The notes under the pieces are model-generated. The model searched no databases and had not been told where the DNA came from. It saw only the letters and a program-made list of their open reading frames with translations. From the NCBI GenBank assembly GCA_938074565.1, contig CALJEQ010000035.1, positions 1 to 35,659 of the forward strand: a stretch of 35,659 nucleotides of DNA, read 5' to 3'. The position numbers and the translations under genes are program-made. Shown one piece after another: positions 14,942 to 22,978 of the stretch; position 1 is the stretch's first letter; every line of letters starts with the position of its first letter. This DNA is from an uncultured Alkaliphilus sp. (GTDB lineage: Bacteria > Bacillota > Clostridia > Peptostreptococcales > Natronincolaceae).

Positions 14942-16271
14942 TTTCTTCTTCCTCTACTTCAAATACGTTATACTGATTATTGTCATCGGTTTTTCTTTCT
15001 TCTTGCAGTCTTCTAATTTCTTCATCTGCATCTTTAATCTGAGGAAGCAGTTCAAATAAAGTCTTGTCGCTGATTCTGTCGGCAAACTGCATGATGGTTT
15101 CTGTAAGTTCTTTAGTGTTTCTTGGAACATTACGTTTAAACTCTTCTTTGATTTCACGATAATCGTAACTAGTACCTTCTTTAGCATTCAGAATATTAGT
15201 TATAATTTCTCTTCTTTTCTTTAAAGCTGTTCTAAACTTATTTTCTTTCATTTTTGTACGTTGCTCTAACGGTAAAATCTTAAATTCTATGCTTATGCCT
15301 GATAAATTACCCGCAAACTTCTCATCTGACAAGTCTGGAGTCATGGAGAACTTATGAATATCGCTATTTAGCCTATCCTTATAGTTTTCTGTAGCTGTGT
15401 CGTTAATTGTCTTCGTAAGGAACTGGGCAGCTCCTTTTTCTCCAAGAAACATAACCCTTCTTTGTCGCATGTTTCTATATGCTTTATCTTCATCCTCGTC
15501 TTGATCATCAAGCCCTCCAGCGTGTCCACTTATTATCAAATATGCATCTGTAAAATATTCAAAGTCGTTTGATGAGTCCGATTGAGACTTATCATAAGCA
15601 TCTACAAGGTCAATAATACCTTCAAAGTCACTTTTCATTTCTTCATTGTTTTTATAAACGATCACTGGTACTTCTTTAAAATAATGTATTTCTCTATTTA
15701 TTTCTTCATAAACTTCATCAGTTTTCTTATAAGTGATGATTTCTTCTTTTGTGTATACTACAGCAATTTCTGTTTCTTTATTATCAAGTCCAGTTTCTTT
15801 ATAAAAACGAATTGCACCAAGTAGAAAAGAATTAATGCTTGTTCCAAATATTAAAATAGTGCTTCGTGGGTCTACCCGTTTAAATCTAGTCTTACTTATT
15901 TCATTTTGATAAAGAATTTCTACTCCATAACCGAAAATGGAGGCTTGCTTTGCAAGTTCTAAGTTTTCATCCTCTTCAAAATTATCTTCTACAATTGAAA
16001 TGAAAGCTTTTAAGTATTCTTCATCACTAGAGGTGTACTTTACATTTATACCTAAAAAATACCCTGACACTGTATCTGTAACATATTTGCAATATTCATG
16101 TACTAACCTGTTATTGGGCTTACCAGTCTGCATTGTACGGTCTTTAATAATGTTTTTGCCATCGTAGTAGTCCCATAGTTTGTTAAGCCGATTTAATTGG
16201 TTCTGTTTAAACTTATCAATAATTGATTTAACATTTGCTGGAGATGGTTCAAAGTTTGATAACTGTAACAT
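14934..16271 (-). CDS. Portal protein (SPP1 gp6 family)
   Basis: 445 aa with family features: RLNKLWDYYDGKNIIKDRTM, NNRLVHEYCKYVTDTVSGYF (LGINVKY follows), and YDKSQSDSSNDFEYFTDAYL near the centre. The acidic C-terminus (NNQYNVFEVEEEENE) is also usual. It forms the dodecameric ring for DNA entry. It lies directly after TerL and overlaps the MuF-type gene. Start ATG at 16271 follows AAGGAGG with a rather long spacer. Confidence 0.93.
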   Translation of the reverse strand: MLQLSNFEPSPANVKSIIDKFKQNQLNRLNKLWDYYDGKNIIKDRTMQTGKPNNRLVHEYCKYVTDTVSGYFLGINVKYTSSDEEYLKAFISIVEDNFEEDENLELAKQASIFGYGVEILYQNEISKTRFKRVDPRSTILIFGTSINSFLLGAIRFYKETGLDNKETEIAVVYTKEEIITYKKTDEVYEEINREIHYFKEVPVIVYKNNEEMKSDFEGIIDLVDAYDKSQSDSSNDFEYFTDAYLIISGHAGGLDDQDEDEDKAYRNMRQRRVMFLGEKGAAQFLTKTINDTATENYKDRLNSDIHKFSMTPDLSDEKFAGNLSGISIEFKILPLEQRTKMKENKFRTALKKRREIITNILNAKEGTSYDYREIKEEFKRNVPRNTKELTETIMQFADRISDKTLFELLPQIKDADEEIRRLQEERKTDDNNQYNVFEVEEEENE

Positions 16272-16289
16272 TTTTATATATACACCTCC

Positions 16290-17819
16290 TTATAAACCAA
16301 ATTTCCTCTTGTCTATGAACTTTATTTTTGTTTTTAGCTTTACATCTCCATTAATGACCTCTACTATGCCCGTTAAAGTGTCTGGGGCATCATCAAATTT
16401 ATTTTTGCCTTTTCTTTGATACCTTGAAATAGCTTGATGGAAGTCTGGCCATTTCTTTTCCCAGCCTTCTGGCATTATGATTTGATCCATGACATTGGCA
16501 CTATTAACCAATATCCTAGTGCGTTTATTTTTGGACTGGTGAAACCAGTTAATATTGCACCGCTTGTTTTTTCTTTTCTTTAGCTTTGTCTCAACATTCC
16601 TAGCGAAGCCACGACCGCCATTGTTGCTTTCTATAATAGCTTCTCTAGTGTCGTGTATGTCTAATCTTCTAGCAGATTCCCCTTCGGTTACCTCCATAGG
16701 GTCGTCTGTATAGTATACATCCTTCACGTATCCATAACGCCCAACTACCCCTGCAATGATTTGGCATAGATTATCCTTCCCCTCATCGGCGGTGTCGGTG
16801 TATGAAATTATTCTTTCAAACTTACTTTCGTCAACAACATCGTAAGTTTTGAACTTACCGTAAAGAGCTCCCTTCTGATCAATAGGTTTTTGTTGATAGT
16901 TAGCCTCATGTATCTCTGGGGAGGTCAACCTCTTCTTAGCCTTGTATGATTTAAAACTTAAGAGATCAGAACAAAGCATAACCCCTTTTTCTTCATTTAA
17001 GCAGGCCTTCATCTTTAACTCAAACCATTCTGCTCCTTCTTCACTGGACAAGAGTTTGCCACATAGATCCTTTGTAGACCACCTTGTCATTATTACGATC
17101 TGTATGCCTCCCTCTTCAATTCTTGAAAGGAAAGTATCTGTATACCATGCCCATTGATTCTCTAAAACCCTGTCGTTAAACGCTTCTTCTGCATTTTTAA
17201 CAGGGTCATCAATGATTCCAATTCTACAACCAATACCAGTGATAGTACCCCCAAAGCCCGTCCCCAGATAGTTGAAGAAACGACCTTCAAGTGACCATAT
17301 TTGTTTAGAGCCATCACCGTGTTTGATTTTTGTCTTAGGGAAGACATCTGAAAAAATATTGATTTTATCATCCAACTTAGTGGCATCTATGCCATCTCTA
17401 ACATTAGATGAAAACCTAGTTGCCAGAGTCTCATTGTAGGCTACAGTAATTACACTGTTTTCATTGTCCTTGCCTAGCATCCATTGAGTGAATAGGCTCA
17501 TGATGTAAGATTTTCCATGACGCGGGGGAACATTTAGCATCAACTTCTTACATACTAGATATTCCCCTTCCTTGTACTTCTCTTTAATTGCTCTAGCCTC
17601 TTCTGGACTATATATTGTCCATTCCGTTTCTCCCTCTAACTTAATGATCCTGCCTTCGTATAAGGCCTGTAGATTATCAGCTATCCTTCTAAGGTGAGGG
17701 CGAGAATCTTTGTAAAATTTAGGATTCATAAGCTTGCAGTATTCCCAAAAACTATCACTTGCCGCCTGATACTTGACTGGTCTTTTTCCTGCCAGCCTAT
17801 TTATAAGGAGATCACTCAA
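16290..17819 (-). CDS. Terminase large subunit (Mu gp28-position TerL)
   Basis: 509 aa. The Walker A-like motif is PPRHGKS (residues 98-104), Walker B is IGIIDDP (about 200-206), the coupling motif lies in IVIMTRWSTKDL, and the RNase H-like nuclease begins at YTDTADEGKDN (D342, D349). All are present. Packaging motors of Mu-type phages cut host-flanked DNA by headful. The start is TTG at 17819 after TAGGGGGGATTAAA; no ATG fits better. Confidence 0.94.
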   Translation of the reverse strand: MSDLLINRLAGKRPVKYQAASDSFWEYCKLMNPKFYKDSRPHLRRIADNLQALYEGRIIKLEGETEWTIYSPEEARAIKEKYKEGEYLVCKKLMLNVPPRHGKSYIMSLFTQWMLGKDNENSVITVAYNETLATRFSSNVRDGIDATKLDDKINIFSDVFPKTKIKHGDGSKQIWSLEGRFFNYLGTGFGGTITGIGCRIGIIDDPVKNAEEAFNDRVLENQWAWYTDTFLSRIEEGGIQIVIMTRWSTKDLCGKLLSSEEGAEWFELKMKACLNEEKGVMLCSDLLSFKSYKAKKRLTSPEIHEANYQQKPIDQKGALYGKFKTYDVVDESKFERIISYTDTADEGKDNLCQIIAGVVGRYGYVKDVYYTDDPMEVTEGESARRLDIHDTREAIIESNNGGRGFARNVETKLKKRKNKRCNINWFHQSKNKRTRILVNSANVMDQIIMPEGWEKKWPDFHQAISRYQRKGKNKFDDAPDTLTGIVEVINGDVKLKTKIKFIDKRKFGL

Positions 17820-17831
17820 ATTTAATCCCCC

Positions 17832-18113
17832 CTAATAGTATTTCTCTGAGGATAGAACAGCAACATCTATTTCATGTTGCCTTTTTAATCGAGCAGCCTC
17901 TACTAGACCACGATTTTCTTTGTCCCAGTTTTTTTTGTATTCTGGGCGTTTTGCTTTGTTTTCTATCTTTCTTCTTTCCTTTTCCTCCTTAAATCCTGGG
18001 CAACCAGAAAGATATGTGGAGATAGTTTTTCTGGTTATACCTAGTTTATTTGCTATATCTGTTATTTTTAGATGTTCTTTAAAATATAAATCCTTTACTT
18101 GATCTTGCCACAC
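17832..18113 (-). CDS. Small HTH protein, terminase small-subunit-like
   Basis: 93 aa with an N-terminal helix-turn-helix (VKDLYFKEHLKITDIANKLG, ITRKTISTYL) and a basic C-terminal region. Start is GTG at 18113 after AAGGAGAG. Its position 12 bp before TerL, together with DUF3486 one gene upstream, suggests a DNA-recognition subunit of the terminase. A transcription regulator is the alternative. Confidence 0.72.
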   Translation of the reverse strand: MWQDQVKDLYFKEHLKITDIANKLGITRKTISTYLSGCPGFKEEKERRKIENKAKRPEYKKNWDKENRGLVEAARLKRQHEIDVAVLSSEKYY

Positions 18114-18288
18114 AGCTTTCCACTCTCCTTATTACCCATTTTTGTCGGAAGGTTTAGGGCATGAAAAAAGATTGACACCCTGTCCTTGTAAATGCCATTT
18201 AAAAGATGTTTAAATTCGTTTAATTTGTGTTTAAAAATTAATCATGTCCATTCGGTTTATAATGCCATTAAATTTAATATAGGCTAAT
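18114..18288. other. Intergenic gap with AT-rich repeats
   Basis: 175 bp between the gp27-like and HTH genes, unusually long in this operon. AATGCCATT occurs twice (18191-18199 and 18261-18269), along with several TTTAAA boxes. It could carry a late promoter or packaging signal, but no clear -10/-35 pair was identified on the minus strand. No ORF of plausible length is seen. Confidence 0.45.
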
Positions 18289-18834
18289 TTAAGCTGTCTT
18301 TAAATTAGTCTTAACTTCCTCTGCAATCTCTTGAATTTTTTGTAATATGTCTGGGTGGTTCTCTAGCTCTTTTCTAAGAGATTCCGTCACCCTGTCCATT
18401 GCAGCTGAAACGCCTTTATCAAACTCAATTTTCAGTTTTTCCCTTGCTACGGTACTTCGCTCCAATGTTGCTAGAGTTTTAATTGCATTTAAAGTGTTCT
18501 TGTCTACATCTTTGCTGTCTGTGTTGATTAACATTTCCATTAAGAGTTGAAAAGCTACTGTGGAAGTTGCTTCTGACATTTCAGTTTTAAGACCACTGGA
18601 TGTTTCTATTATCGTTTTTGCCTGCTCCCTTGCTGTTGAGATTCTTTCTAATTTTGTTAGAAATGTCTTCCCATATCGCTGAACTGATGACTGGCTTATA
18701 TCATGACCCTTCTCTTGCAGCCATTCTTCAATCTCTTTGTAAGTTTTTCTTCTATTGACTATTGCATCATTTATAGCTGATATAAGCTCCTGTGGTAACC
18801 CATCAATCTTAGAGTGTTTTCTTCTGTTAGTCAC
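18289..18834 (-). CDS. Mu gp27-like protein (DUF3486)
   Basis: 181 aa starting MTNRRKHSKIDGLPQELISA, then KTYKEIEEWLQEKGHDISQS and VQRYGKTF: the HTH-like region of DUF3486, the Mu gp27 small-terminase-like family. The remainder is helical (TSTVAFQLLMEMLINT). In Mu this protein lies immediately before the large terminase; here a separate HTH gene intervenes. It overlaps the preceding gene by 8 nt. Confidence 0.9.
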   Translation of the reverse strand: MTNRRKHSKIDGLPQELISAINDAIVNRRKTYKEIEEWLQEKGHDISQSSVQRYGKTFLTKLERISTAREQAKTIIETSSGLKTEMSEATSTVAFQLLMEMLINTDSKDVDKNTLNAIKTLATLERSTVAREKLKIEFDKGVSAAMDRVTESLRKELENHPDILQKIQEIAEEVKTNLKTA

Positions 18835-19123
18835 CTAAATCCACTCCAGAGTCCCTGTCTATATTACCTTCTAATAAGTCCACCCCTCTAGCGGTTAATG
18901 CAATAACTTCCCTTTCTAGTACACCACTTCCTACCCTAGTCACTTTAATGTACCTTTTGTCCTGCAAGTAAGCCACTACCCCTCTCATATCTGCTGCCGA
19001 AGGTGTCAATTGTAACTCAATTAATTGTTTCTTAATTGTCTCCTGATCCATCCCCTCTGGATATGTTCTTTCTAAAATCCGCATTGTCCATCCTCTGTTT
19101 TTTTTAGCTTCATTAGCCTGCAT
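18827..19123 (-). CDS. Mu-type winged-helix protein (gp25/gp26 position)
   Basis: 98 aa. The sequence RILERTYPEGMDQETIKKQL, then MRGVVAYLQDKRYIKVTRVG and ALTARGVDLLEGNIDRDSGV, is a winged-helix fold found next to DUF3486 in many Mu-like phages; 'LTxxGxDLLEGxIxxDxGV' is its signature end. It overlaps both neighbours by about 10 nt. A role in packaging or regulation is inferred. Confidence 0.85.
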   Translation of the reverse strand: MQANEAKKNRGWTMRILERTYPEGMDQETIKKQLIELQLTPSAADMRGVVAYLQDKRYIKVTRVGSGVLEREVIALTARGVDLLEGNIDRDSGVDLGD

Positions 19124-19478
19124 TTCTATTTGCTCCTTCCCCTTTTATAGTGCCTATTAATAAGGCTACATTTTTATTCAACTCTGCTATGTCCGACCTA
19201 ACGTTGTCTAGTTTTAAATCAAGTTTGTTTATTTCTCTCGTGAAATCTTCCTTTAACTTTGTTGTTTCTCTATTGAATTCATCTTTTAAAACATAATCTT
19301 TAGGTTGATTTCTAATGTGTTTTTCCAAGTCCAGTGTTACTTTCTCTATTTTTTTATTTGTTTCTTCTTTCCCAACTTTGGTATTATAGTAAAGTTCTTT
19401 AAGACTCCACGATACATAAGCTACTACAATACCTAAAACTGAGTTAATTCCAATATTTAATAAAGTTGCTCCGCTAAT
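19113..19478 (-). CDS. Membrane-anchored coiled-coil protein with an apparent ATT start
   Basis: The frame is open well upstream of the TTG at 19328. Codons upstream read SGATLLNIGINSVLGIVV then AYVSWSLKELYYNTKV, a clear N-terminal membrane helix, followed by a coiled coil (LKLDNVRSDIAELNKNVALL). The only well-placed initiation site is AGGGGGGAG six bases before ATT at 19478, giving 121 aa; no ATG, GTG or TTG lies there. ATT starts are rare. It follows the holin gene by 22 bp and is probably a lysis-accessory protein (XhlA-like in layout, not in clear sequence). Confidence 0.7.
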   Translation of the reverse strand: MSGATLLNIGINSVLGIVVAYVSWSLKELYYNTKVGKEETNKKIEKVTLDLEKHIRNQPKDYVLKDEFNRETTKLKEDFTREINKLDLKLDNVRSDIAELNKNVALLIGTIKGEGANRNAG

Positions 19479-19500
19479 TCCCTTCTCCCCCCTTCGTCCC

Positions 19501-19788
19501 CTAGACTTTGCTATTTTTCATTATGTTGTAGGCTATCTGTAGAATGTCATGGGCGAAATTTGCCCCCCTAGAAATTATTAGTCCAGTTATTATATTCCCC
19601 ATCAATGAAAATTTAAGGGGTACACCTAATAGGACAAATATATCTATATTAGCTCCTACAGCTAATATTAGTCCTATTGCTATTGCTGTTACTCTGTCCC
19701 AACTCATTTTTTCACCTTGTAGTTTCAATGTTTCAACTACAGCCTCTACCATTACAGCTACAACAATTATTACTGTTGCTTGATGCAT
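19501..19788 (-). CDS. Holin-like membrane protein, 95 aa
   Basis: Short hydrophobic protein with three predicted membrane segments (about residues 4-18, 32-57 and 60-75, including AIAIGLILAVGANIDIFVLL) and a polar C-terminus (ILQIAYNIMKNSKV). Start ATG follows TTTAAGGAGGGATGTAA. It is the first gene after the terminator at 19817-19856, so it should open the late operon. Holins make membrane lesions that let the amidase reach the wall. The call is by topology and position. Confidence 0.72.
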   Translation of the reverse strand: MHQATVIIVVAVMVEAVVETLKLQGEKMSWDRVTAIAIGLILAVGANIDIFVLLGVPLKFSLMGNIITGLIISRGANFAHDILQIAYNIMKNSKV

Positions 19789-19816
19789 TTACATCCCTCC
19801 TTAAATTTAAAATAAA

Positions 19817-19856
19817 AAAATCGTAGTACAAGGTTTTTTCCTTATACTACGATTTT
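19817..19856 (-). terminator. Strong terminator between regulatory and late regions
   Basis: AAAATCGTAGTACAAGG (19817-19833) pairs with CCTTATACTACGATTTT (19840-19856): 17 positions with one A-C mismatch and a 6-nt loop. On the minus strand it is followed by TTTTTTTATTTT, a good U-tract. It ends the early/middle transcript just past the Mor-like gene. The candidate late promoter lies upstream of it, which would put this hairpin at the 5' end of the late mRNA. Confidence 0.85.
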
Positions 19857-19863
19857 AACGTTT

Positions 19864-19906
19864 TATGTATGAAATTTTAAATGAAGTGTTTCAGGACTTT
19901 ACTTCA
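19864..19906 (-). promoter_or_regulatory. Candidate Mor-dependent late promoter
   Basis: An inverted repeat TGAAGT...ACTTCA (19882-19906 on the plus strand, 13-bp spacer) overlaps the end of the Mor-like gene. Twelve bases on, reading on the minus strand, a weak -10 box TACATA lies at 19869-19864, with no good -35 box. Mor/C activators bind a dyad and replace the -35 contact, so this layout fits. Predicted start would fall at the terminator hairpin. Promoter use is inferred. Confidence 0.4.
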
Positions 19907-20219
19907 AGTCAAATATGGAAATTTGATTTTTAATTGGTTCTTGTTTTTTCTTTTCCACAACATCTCTACAGATTTCCCTAACATGTCTCTCTGTTAGATT
20001 ATATTTCCTTGCTAGTGTTTTATAATTATATCCATTAAACTCTTTGCATATTGCCACGTCTCTTTTTGCTTTTGCTATTGTTTCTATTTTAGGGATGTAA
20101 AGCTCGCTCCCCCCAAAATTCTTTATTAGTTTTAATGTGTTGTTAAATCCAATAAGTTCACATATTTCTAAACAAGTGTCTTTTAGATCATCTTCTTTTA
20201 TTTCTTGAATCCATTTCAT
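19899..20219 (-). CDS. mor: Mor-family transcription activator
   Basis: 106 aa from ATG at 20219 (AGAGGTGGTGAAT upstream; GTG at 20225 is also possible). The dimerisation part carries CLEICELIGFNNTLKLIKNF, then GGSELYIPKIETIAKAKRDV, and the HTH contains CKEFNGYNYKTLARKYNLTE and RHVREICRDVV. The 'GG..LYIPK' and 'F.GYNY..LA.KY.L....R' motifs identify Mor/C activators, which in Mu turn on middle and late promoters. It is the last gene before the terminator and late operon. Confidence 0.92.
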   Translation of the reverse strand: MKWIQEIKEDDLKDTCLEICELIGFNNTLKLIKNFGGSELYIPKIETIAKAKRDVAICKEFNGYNYKTLARKYNLTERHVREICRDVVEKKKQEPIKNQISIFDLK

Positions 20220-20274
20220 ATTCACCACCTCTTTATAATAAATACTTTTTAATAATTATGCAAGTGTTAAATTT

Positions 20275-20667
20275 TTAAACAATTCTTTTTATTTCTTTGT
20301 TGTTATTAATTAGATGTCTCTTTAAACTTCTGAACGATGTCCAAATATAGCTGTAAGCAGTATACTTGTTTTTCTCTTCAAACTCTTGTCTTTGTTTTTT
20401 AGTTCTATATACCTTCATAAAAAATTCTTTCTGCTTACCTTTAAGTACAGATTTTTTAATAGGTCTAAAGAATCTTCTTCTCTCTTCACAATCCTCGATT
20501 ATCCATTTACCGTGAATTTCTCCATTTACATATAGTACAATACCATTTTTCATTGGTTTTAGTTGTTGTAAAATAATAGTTATTTCGTATCCATCGCAGT
20601 TTAGCTTTATTGGATTGTAAAAATGCTTAAGTTCTTCTTCTACTTTATTCCACTCTTCTTTATTCAT
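20275..20667 (-). CDS. Unknown early/middle protein, 130 aa
   Basis: Sequence MNKEEWNKVEEELKHFYNPI, GYEITIILQQLKPMKNGIVL, GEIHGKWIIEDCEERRRFFR, with a basic helical end (SYIWTSFRSLKRHL). Proteins of this shape occur in Firmicute prophages near the lysis and regulatory genes, but I do not know a function. It begins 4 bp after the zinc-ribbon gene and ends 47 bp before the Mor ribosome site. The C-terminus is rich in Lys and Arg and may bind nucleic acid. Confidence 0.68.
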   Translation of the reverse strand: MNKEEWNKVEEELKHFYNPIKLNCDGYEITIILQQLKPMKNGIVLYVNGEIHGKWIIEDCEERRRFFRPIKKSVLKGKQKEFFMKVYRTKKQRQEFEEKNKYTAYSYIWTSFRSLKRHLINNNKEIKRIV

Positions 20668-20671
20668 TTAA

Positions 20672-20995
20672 CTACCTCCTCTGCCCTGAAATAAAGTATC
20701 CTTTTTTATTGTTATAAAACAAATCTACAATCCCCTTACAGCTTCTACACTTCGTTTCTTTGAACCCATTTATTATGTTTATGTCGTACCCATCAAAACA
20801 ATTTGAACAATGTACCTTTGCTAAATGAATAGTTTTAATTTCTATTTTTTTAGCACAATGGTAACAACTAACATCTTCCCCTTGACTAAAACCTACTCCT
20901 TGACAATGAGGACATTTATATTGTATTTTTAATGGTTTTTGAACAACTTTTAAATGACTTTTAAATCCTTTATTTTTCTTTAGTGCTAATCCCAT
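20672..20995 (-). CDS. Double zinc-ribbon protein, 107 aa
   Basis: Four CxxC pairs (C28/C31, C44/C47, C63/C66, C83/C86) form two zinc ribbons, as in DnaJ-type zinc-finger regions: CPHCQGVGFSQGEDVSCYHC and CSNCFDGY...CRSC. The rest is basic. No enzymatic domain is seen. Small zinc-ribbon proteins in Mu-like phages include Com, a translational activator, but I see no specific match and no mom gene nearby. Nucleic-acid or protein binding is the likely role. Confidence 0.75.
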   Translation of the reverse strand: MGLALKKNKGFKSHLKVVQKPLKIQYKCPHCQGVGFSQGEDVSCYHCAKKIEIKTIHLAKVHCSNCFDGYDINIINGFKETKCRSCKGIVDLFYNNKKGYFISGQRR

Positions 20996-21017
20996 TATTT
21001 ATCCCCCTTGAAAATAT

Positions 21018-22583
21018 TTATTTTAAGAAATCTGCTGAAACAAAACCAATCAATCTTCCTTTTCTAACTATGTGCCAGTCCTTATCTGGATGTTCCCCTA
21101 TTTTTTCAACAATATCTCCCCTGTGCAACATCCCTATTTCTTCCCCCATCTTATCGGTGCGTACTCTAAGGGCAGAGGCAGTAACTTCTAATGTATCAGC
21201 CTTTTTTGTTGTAACTGGAGATATAGAGGAAGTAAGGGGGTATGCCTCCCTCACGGCTGCATGTATAGCCTCTGCTAACTTCAATCTAAATTCTTTAGTT
21301 TTCAATAATGCCTCTTCTTTTGAATTTGTATGAAAACCCATTTCAACTATGATGGCTGGCATATTACTACGCCTCGTCATAGCATAAAAATCTTTACCTT
21401 GAATTTGACTTCCTTGTGTCGTCACTAGCCTAGTCTTAGTCCCTCTATCTCTTAATCCTGTAGCTTGTACCATATGCCTTTGAACAATAGTAGCAACCCT
21501 TTTAGCTTCTTCGCTATGTTGTTTATTGCCCCATTCATTATTTAAGGTATAAAAAGTCTCTATCCCATGAGCGGATGGATCTCCTGCATTAGTATGAAAA
21601 CTTATTAAGAAATTTCCACTCCACCCATTAGCCATTTCTGCCCTATCGTAAAGCGATAATGTCTTGTCTATCTCTCTAGTTAGCTTAACTTTATATCCAT
21701 CCTTCTCCATAAGAGTCTTCCAGAATAGGGCTACATCTAATACCCCATCAGCCTCGATGTAACCTGTTGCTCCACGATTTGCCCTATCGCTTCCACCATG
21801 TCCAGGATCTCCTATAAAGAGTATATTTTTTTTAGCTTCACCATTCCCACGTTCTATTTTATATTTAACGCCTGGTCTTGCATAAATTAAAATTCCATCA
21901 GTCAAAGCTCTATTTGCATAATATTTATTTTGTATTCTACCCTCTAAGTCCATTGCAGAACTTCCTCCACCGTCTGCATTTATGGCAGTTTTGCAACCAA
22001 GTTCTAACATCAATTGTGCTGATTCATCAGCAGTAAGACCTTTTTCATTTGTTAAACGCCCCTCTGTTACTACAAAGATATACTTTTCAGCATTATCACC
22101 AAATAATGTTCTAGGTTCAGCAGTGTTTGCCCATGAAAATTTTTCTTTATTTCTTATGTTTATTTTTCCATCAATTATCAGACTGTAGCTTAAACTTATA
22201 GCCCAATTTGCTCTTGGATATTTTGACTTAAATTCATTTACAGCAACATCATCTATATGCAACCTTCCGTCTTGATGAATCAATTCTAAAAAGGAGTCAT
22301 TTACCCAACTATTTCCTAAGAGGAAGCCACTGTCAATGTACAAAAGTCCATATGGCAGAATTCTTGTATTATCAAAGAATCCTCCATTTATACCACCTAT
22401 TCTTTTATGACCATTATCCTCTAGCCACTTATGTTTTATCTCCGTTAATGGCTGCCTTTTAGCCCTATCACCAATACAAGCTGTAATAATAAAGTCATTA
22501 CCTGCCCCTTTTGGGACTTCCATAACATGTATGGTTGTCCCAAACCTTCTCATAGTATAGTATTTAATAATTTTTTCTAACAT
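21018..22583 (-). CDS. Three-domain lysin: NAGPA-like, amidase and SH3 domains
   Basis: 521 aa. Residues 1-235 form a phosphodiester glycosidase (NAGPA) domain with INGGFF (65-70) and NADGGGSSAM (202-211). Residues about 253-447 are Amidase_3, an N-acetylmuramoyl-L-alanine amidase, with zinc ligands H262 in GDPGHGG, E277 and H330 (ISFHTNA) and catalytic E414 in IVEMGFHTN. Residues 463-521 form a bacterial SH3 wall-binding domain. No signal peptide is present, so release needs the holin. The gene lies in the region before the Mor gene and terminator, not with the holin. All catalytic residues looked for are present. Confidence 0.93.
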   Translation of the reverse strand: MLEKIIKYYTMRRFGTTIHVMEVPKGAGNDFIITACIGDRAKRQPLTEIKHKWLEDNGHKRIGGINGGFFDNTRILPYGLLYIDSGFLLGNSWVNDSFLELIHQDGRLHIDDVAVNEFKSKYPRANWAISLSYSLIIDGKINIRNKEKFSWANTAEPRTLFGDNAEKYIFVVTEGRLTNEKGLTADESAQLMLELGCKTAINADGGGSSAMDLEGRIQNKYYANRALTDGILIYARPGVKYKIERGNGEAKKNILFIGDPGHGGSDRANRGATGYIEADGVLDVALFWKTLMEKDGYKVKLTREIDKTLSLYDRAEMANGWSGNFLISFHTNAGDPSAHGIETFYTLNNEWGNKQHSEEAKRVATIVQRHMVQATGLRDRGTKTRLVTTQGSQIQGKDFYAMTRRSNMPAIIVEMGFHTNSKEEALLKTKEFRLKLAEAIHAAVREAYPLTSSISPVTTKKADTLEVTASALRVRTDKMGEEIGMLHRGDIVEKIGEHPDKDWHIVRKGRLIGFVSADFLK

Positions 22584-22759
22584 CTTATTTCCCCCTTTAT
22601 TATTTGTTCCAACGGTATACCTGACATAAATCGCTCTTTATTTTTTGTTATCAACTGTACTGTTTTTTTATACCTTTCATCCTTTTTGGTCAATTCTTTA
22701 TAATGATCTAAATACTCCTTATACAACTTCTGTCTAAATCTCATTGCATCACTCATCAT
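22577..22759 (-). CDS. Small basic protein, 60 aa
   Basis: MMSDAMRFRQKLYKEYLDHY, then KELTKKDERYKKTVQLITKN and KERFMSGIPLEQIIKGEIRC. Start ATG overlaps the previous stop (ATGA), and its end overlaps the amidase start by 7 nt, so it is locked in a coupled operon. Helical and charged; function unknown. Confidence 0.65.
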   Translation of the reverse strand: MMSDAMRFRQKLYKEYLDHYKELTKKDERYKKTVQLITKNKERFMSGIPLEQIIKGEIRC

Positions 22760-22959
22760 TCTAAATTTCCTACATCTTTTACACTATTTATTTTAGGATT
22801 TAGCCCAATTAAATCTCGAAGATGGTGTTCACATAAATTTCTTTTAATAGAAGTGGTACTATCAACTTGAATATCTACAACATACTCACTTTTTGAAAAA
22901 CAACCTTGACTATTACATAATCCAAAGATGTTTTTTAATAAAACTTTAAGATTGAACAA
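22756..22959 (-). CDS. Small Cys/His-containing protein, 67 aa
   Basis: Start is TTG at 22959, after AAAAGGGGGATTTTAA. The sequence contains GLCNSQGCF and later NLCEHHLRDLIG, so C-x4-C and C-x2-H groups could bind a metal. It overlaps the next gene by 4 nt. I do not recognise the family. It looks like an early accessory protein. Confidence 0.6.
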   Translation of the reverse strand: MFNLKVLLKNIFGLCNSQGCFSKSEYVVDIQVDSTTSIKRNLCEHHLRDLIGLNPKINSVKDVGNLE

Positions 22960-22978
22960 TTAAAATCCCCCTTTTATT

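Noticed and set aside
18172..18205. TTGACA-like plus-strand promoter in the 18.2-kb gap
   Set aside because: No matching -10 box at correct spacing and no plus-strand gene downstream.
20672..20995. Com-like activator of a mom modification gene
   Set aside because: It has zinc ribbons, but no mom-like gene is nearby and the sequence does not specifically match Com.
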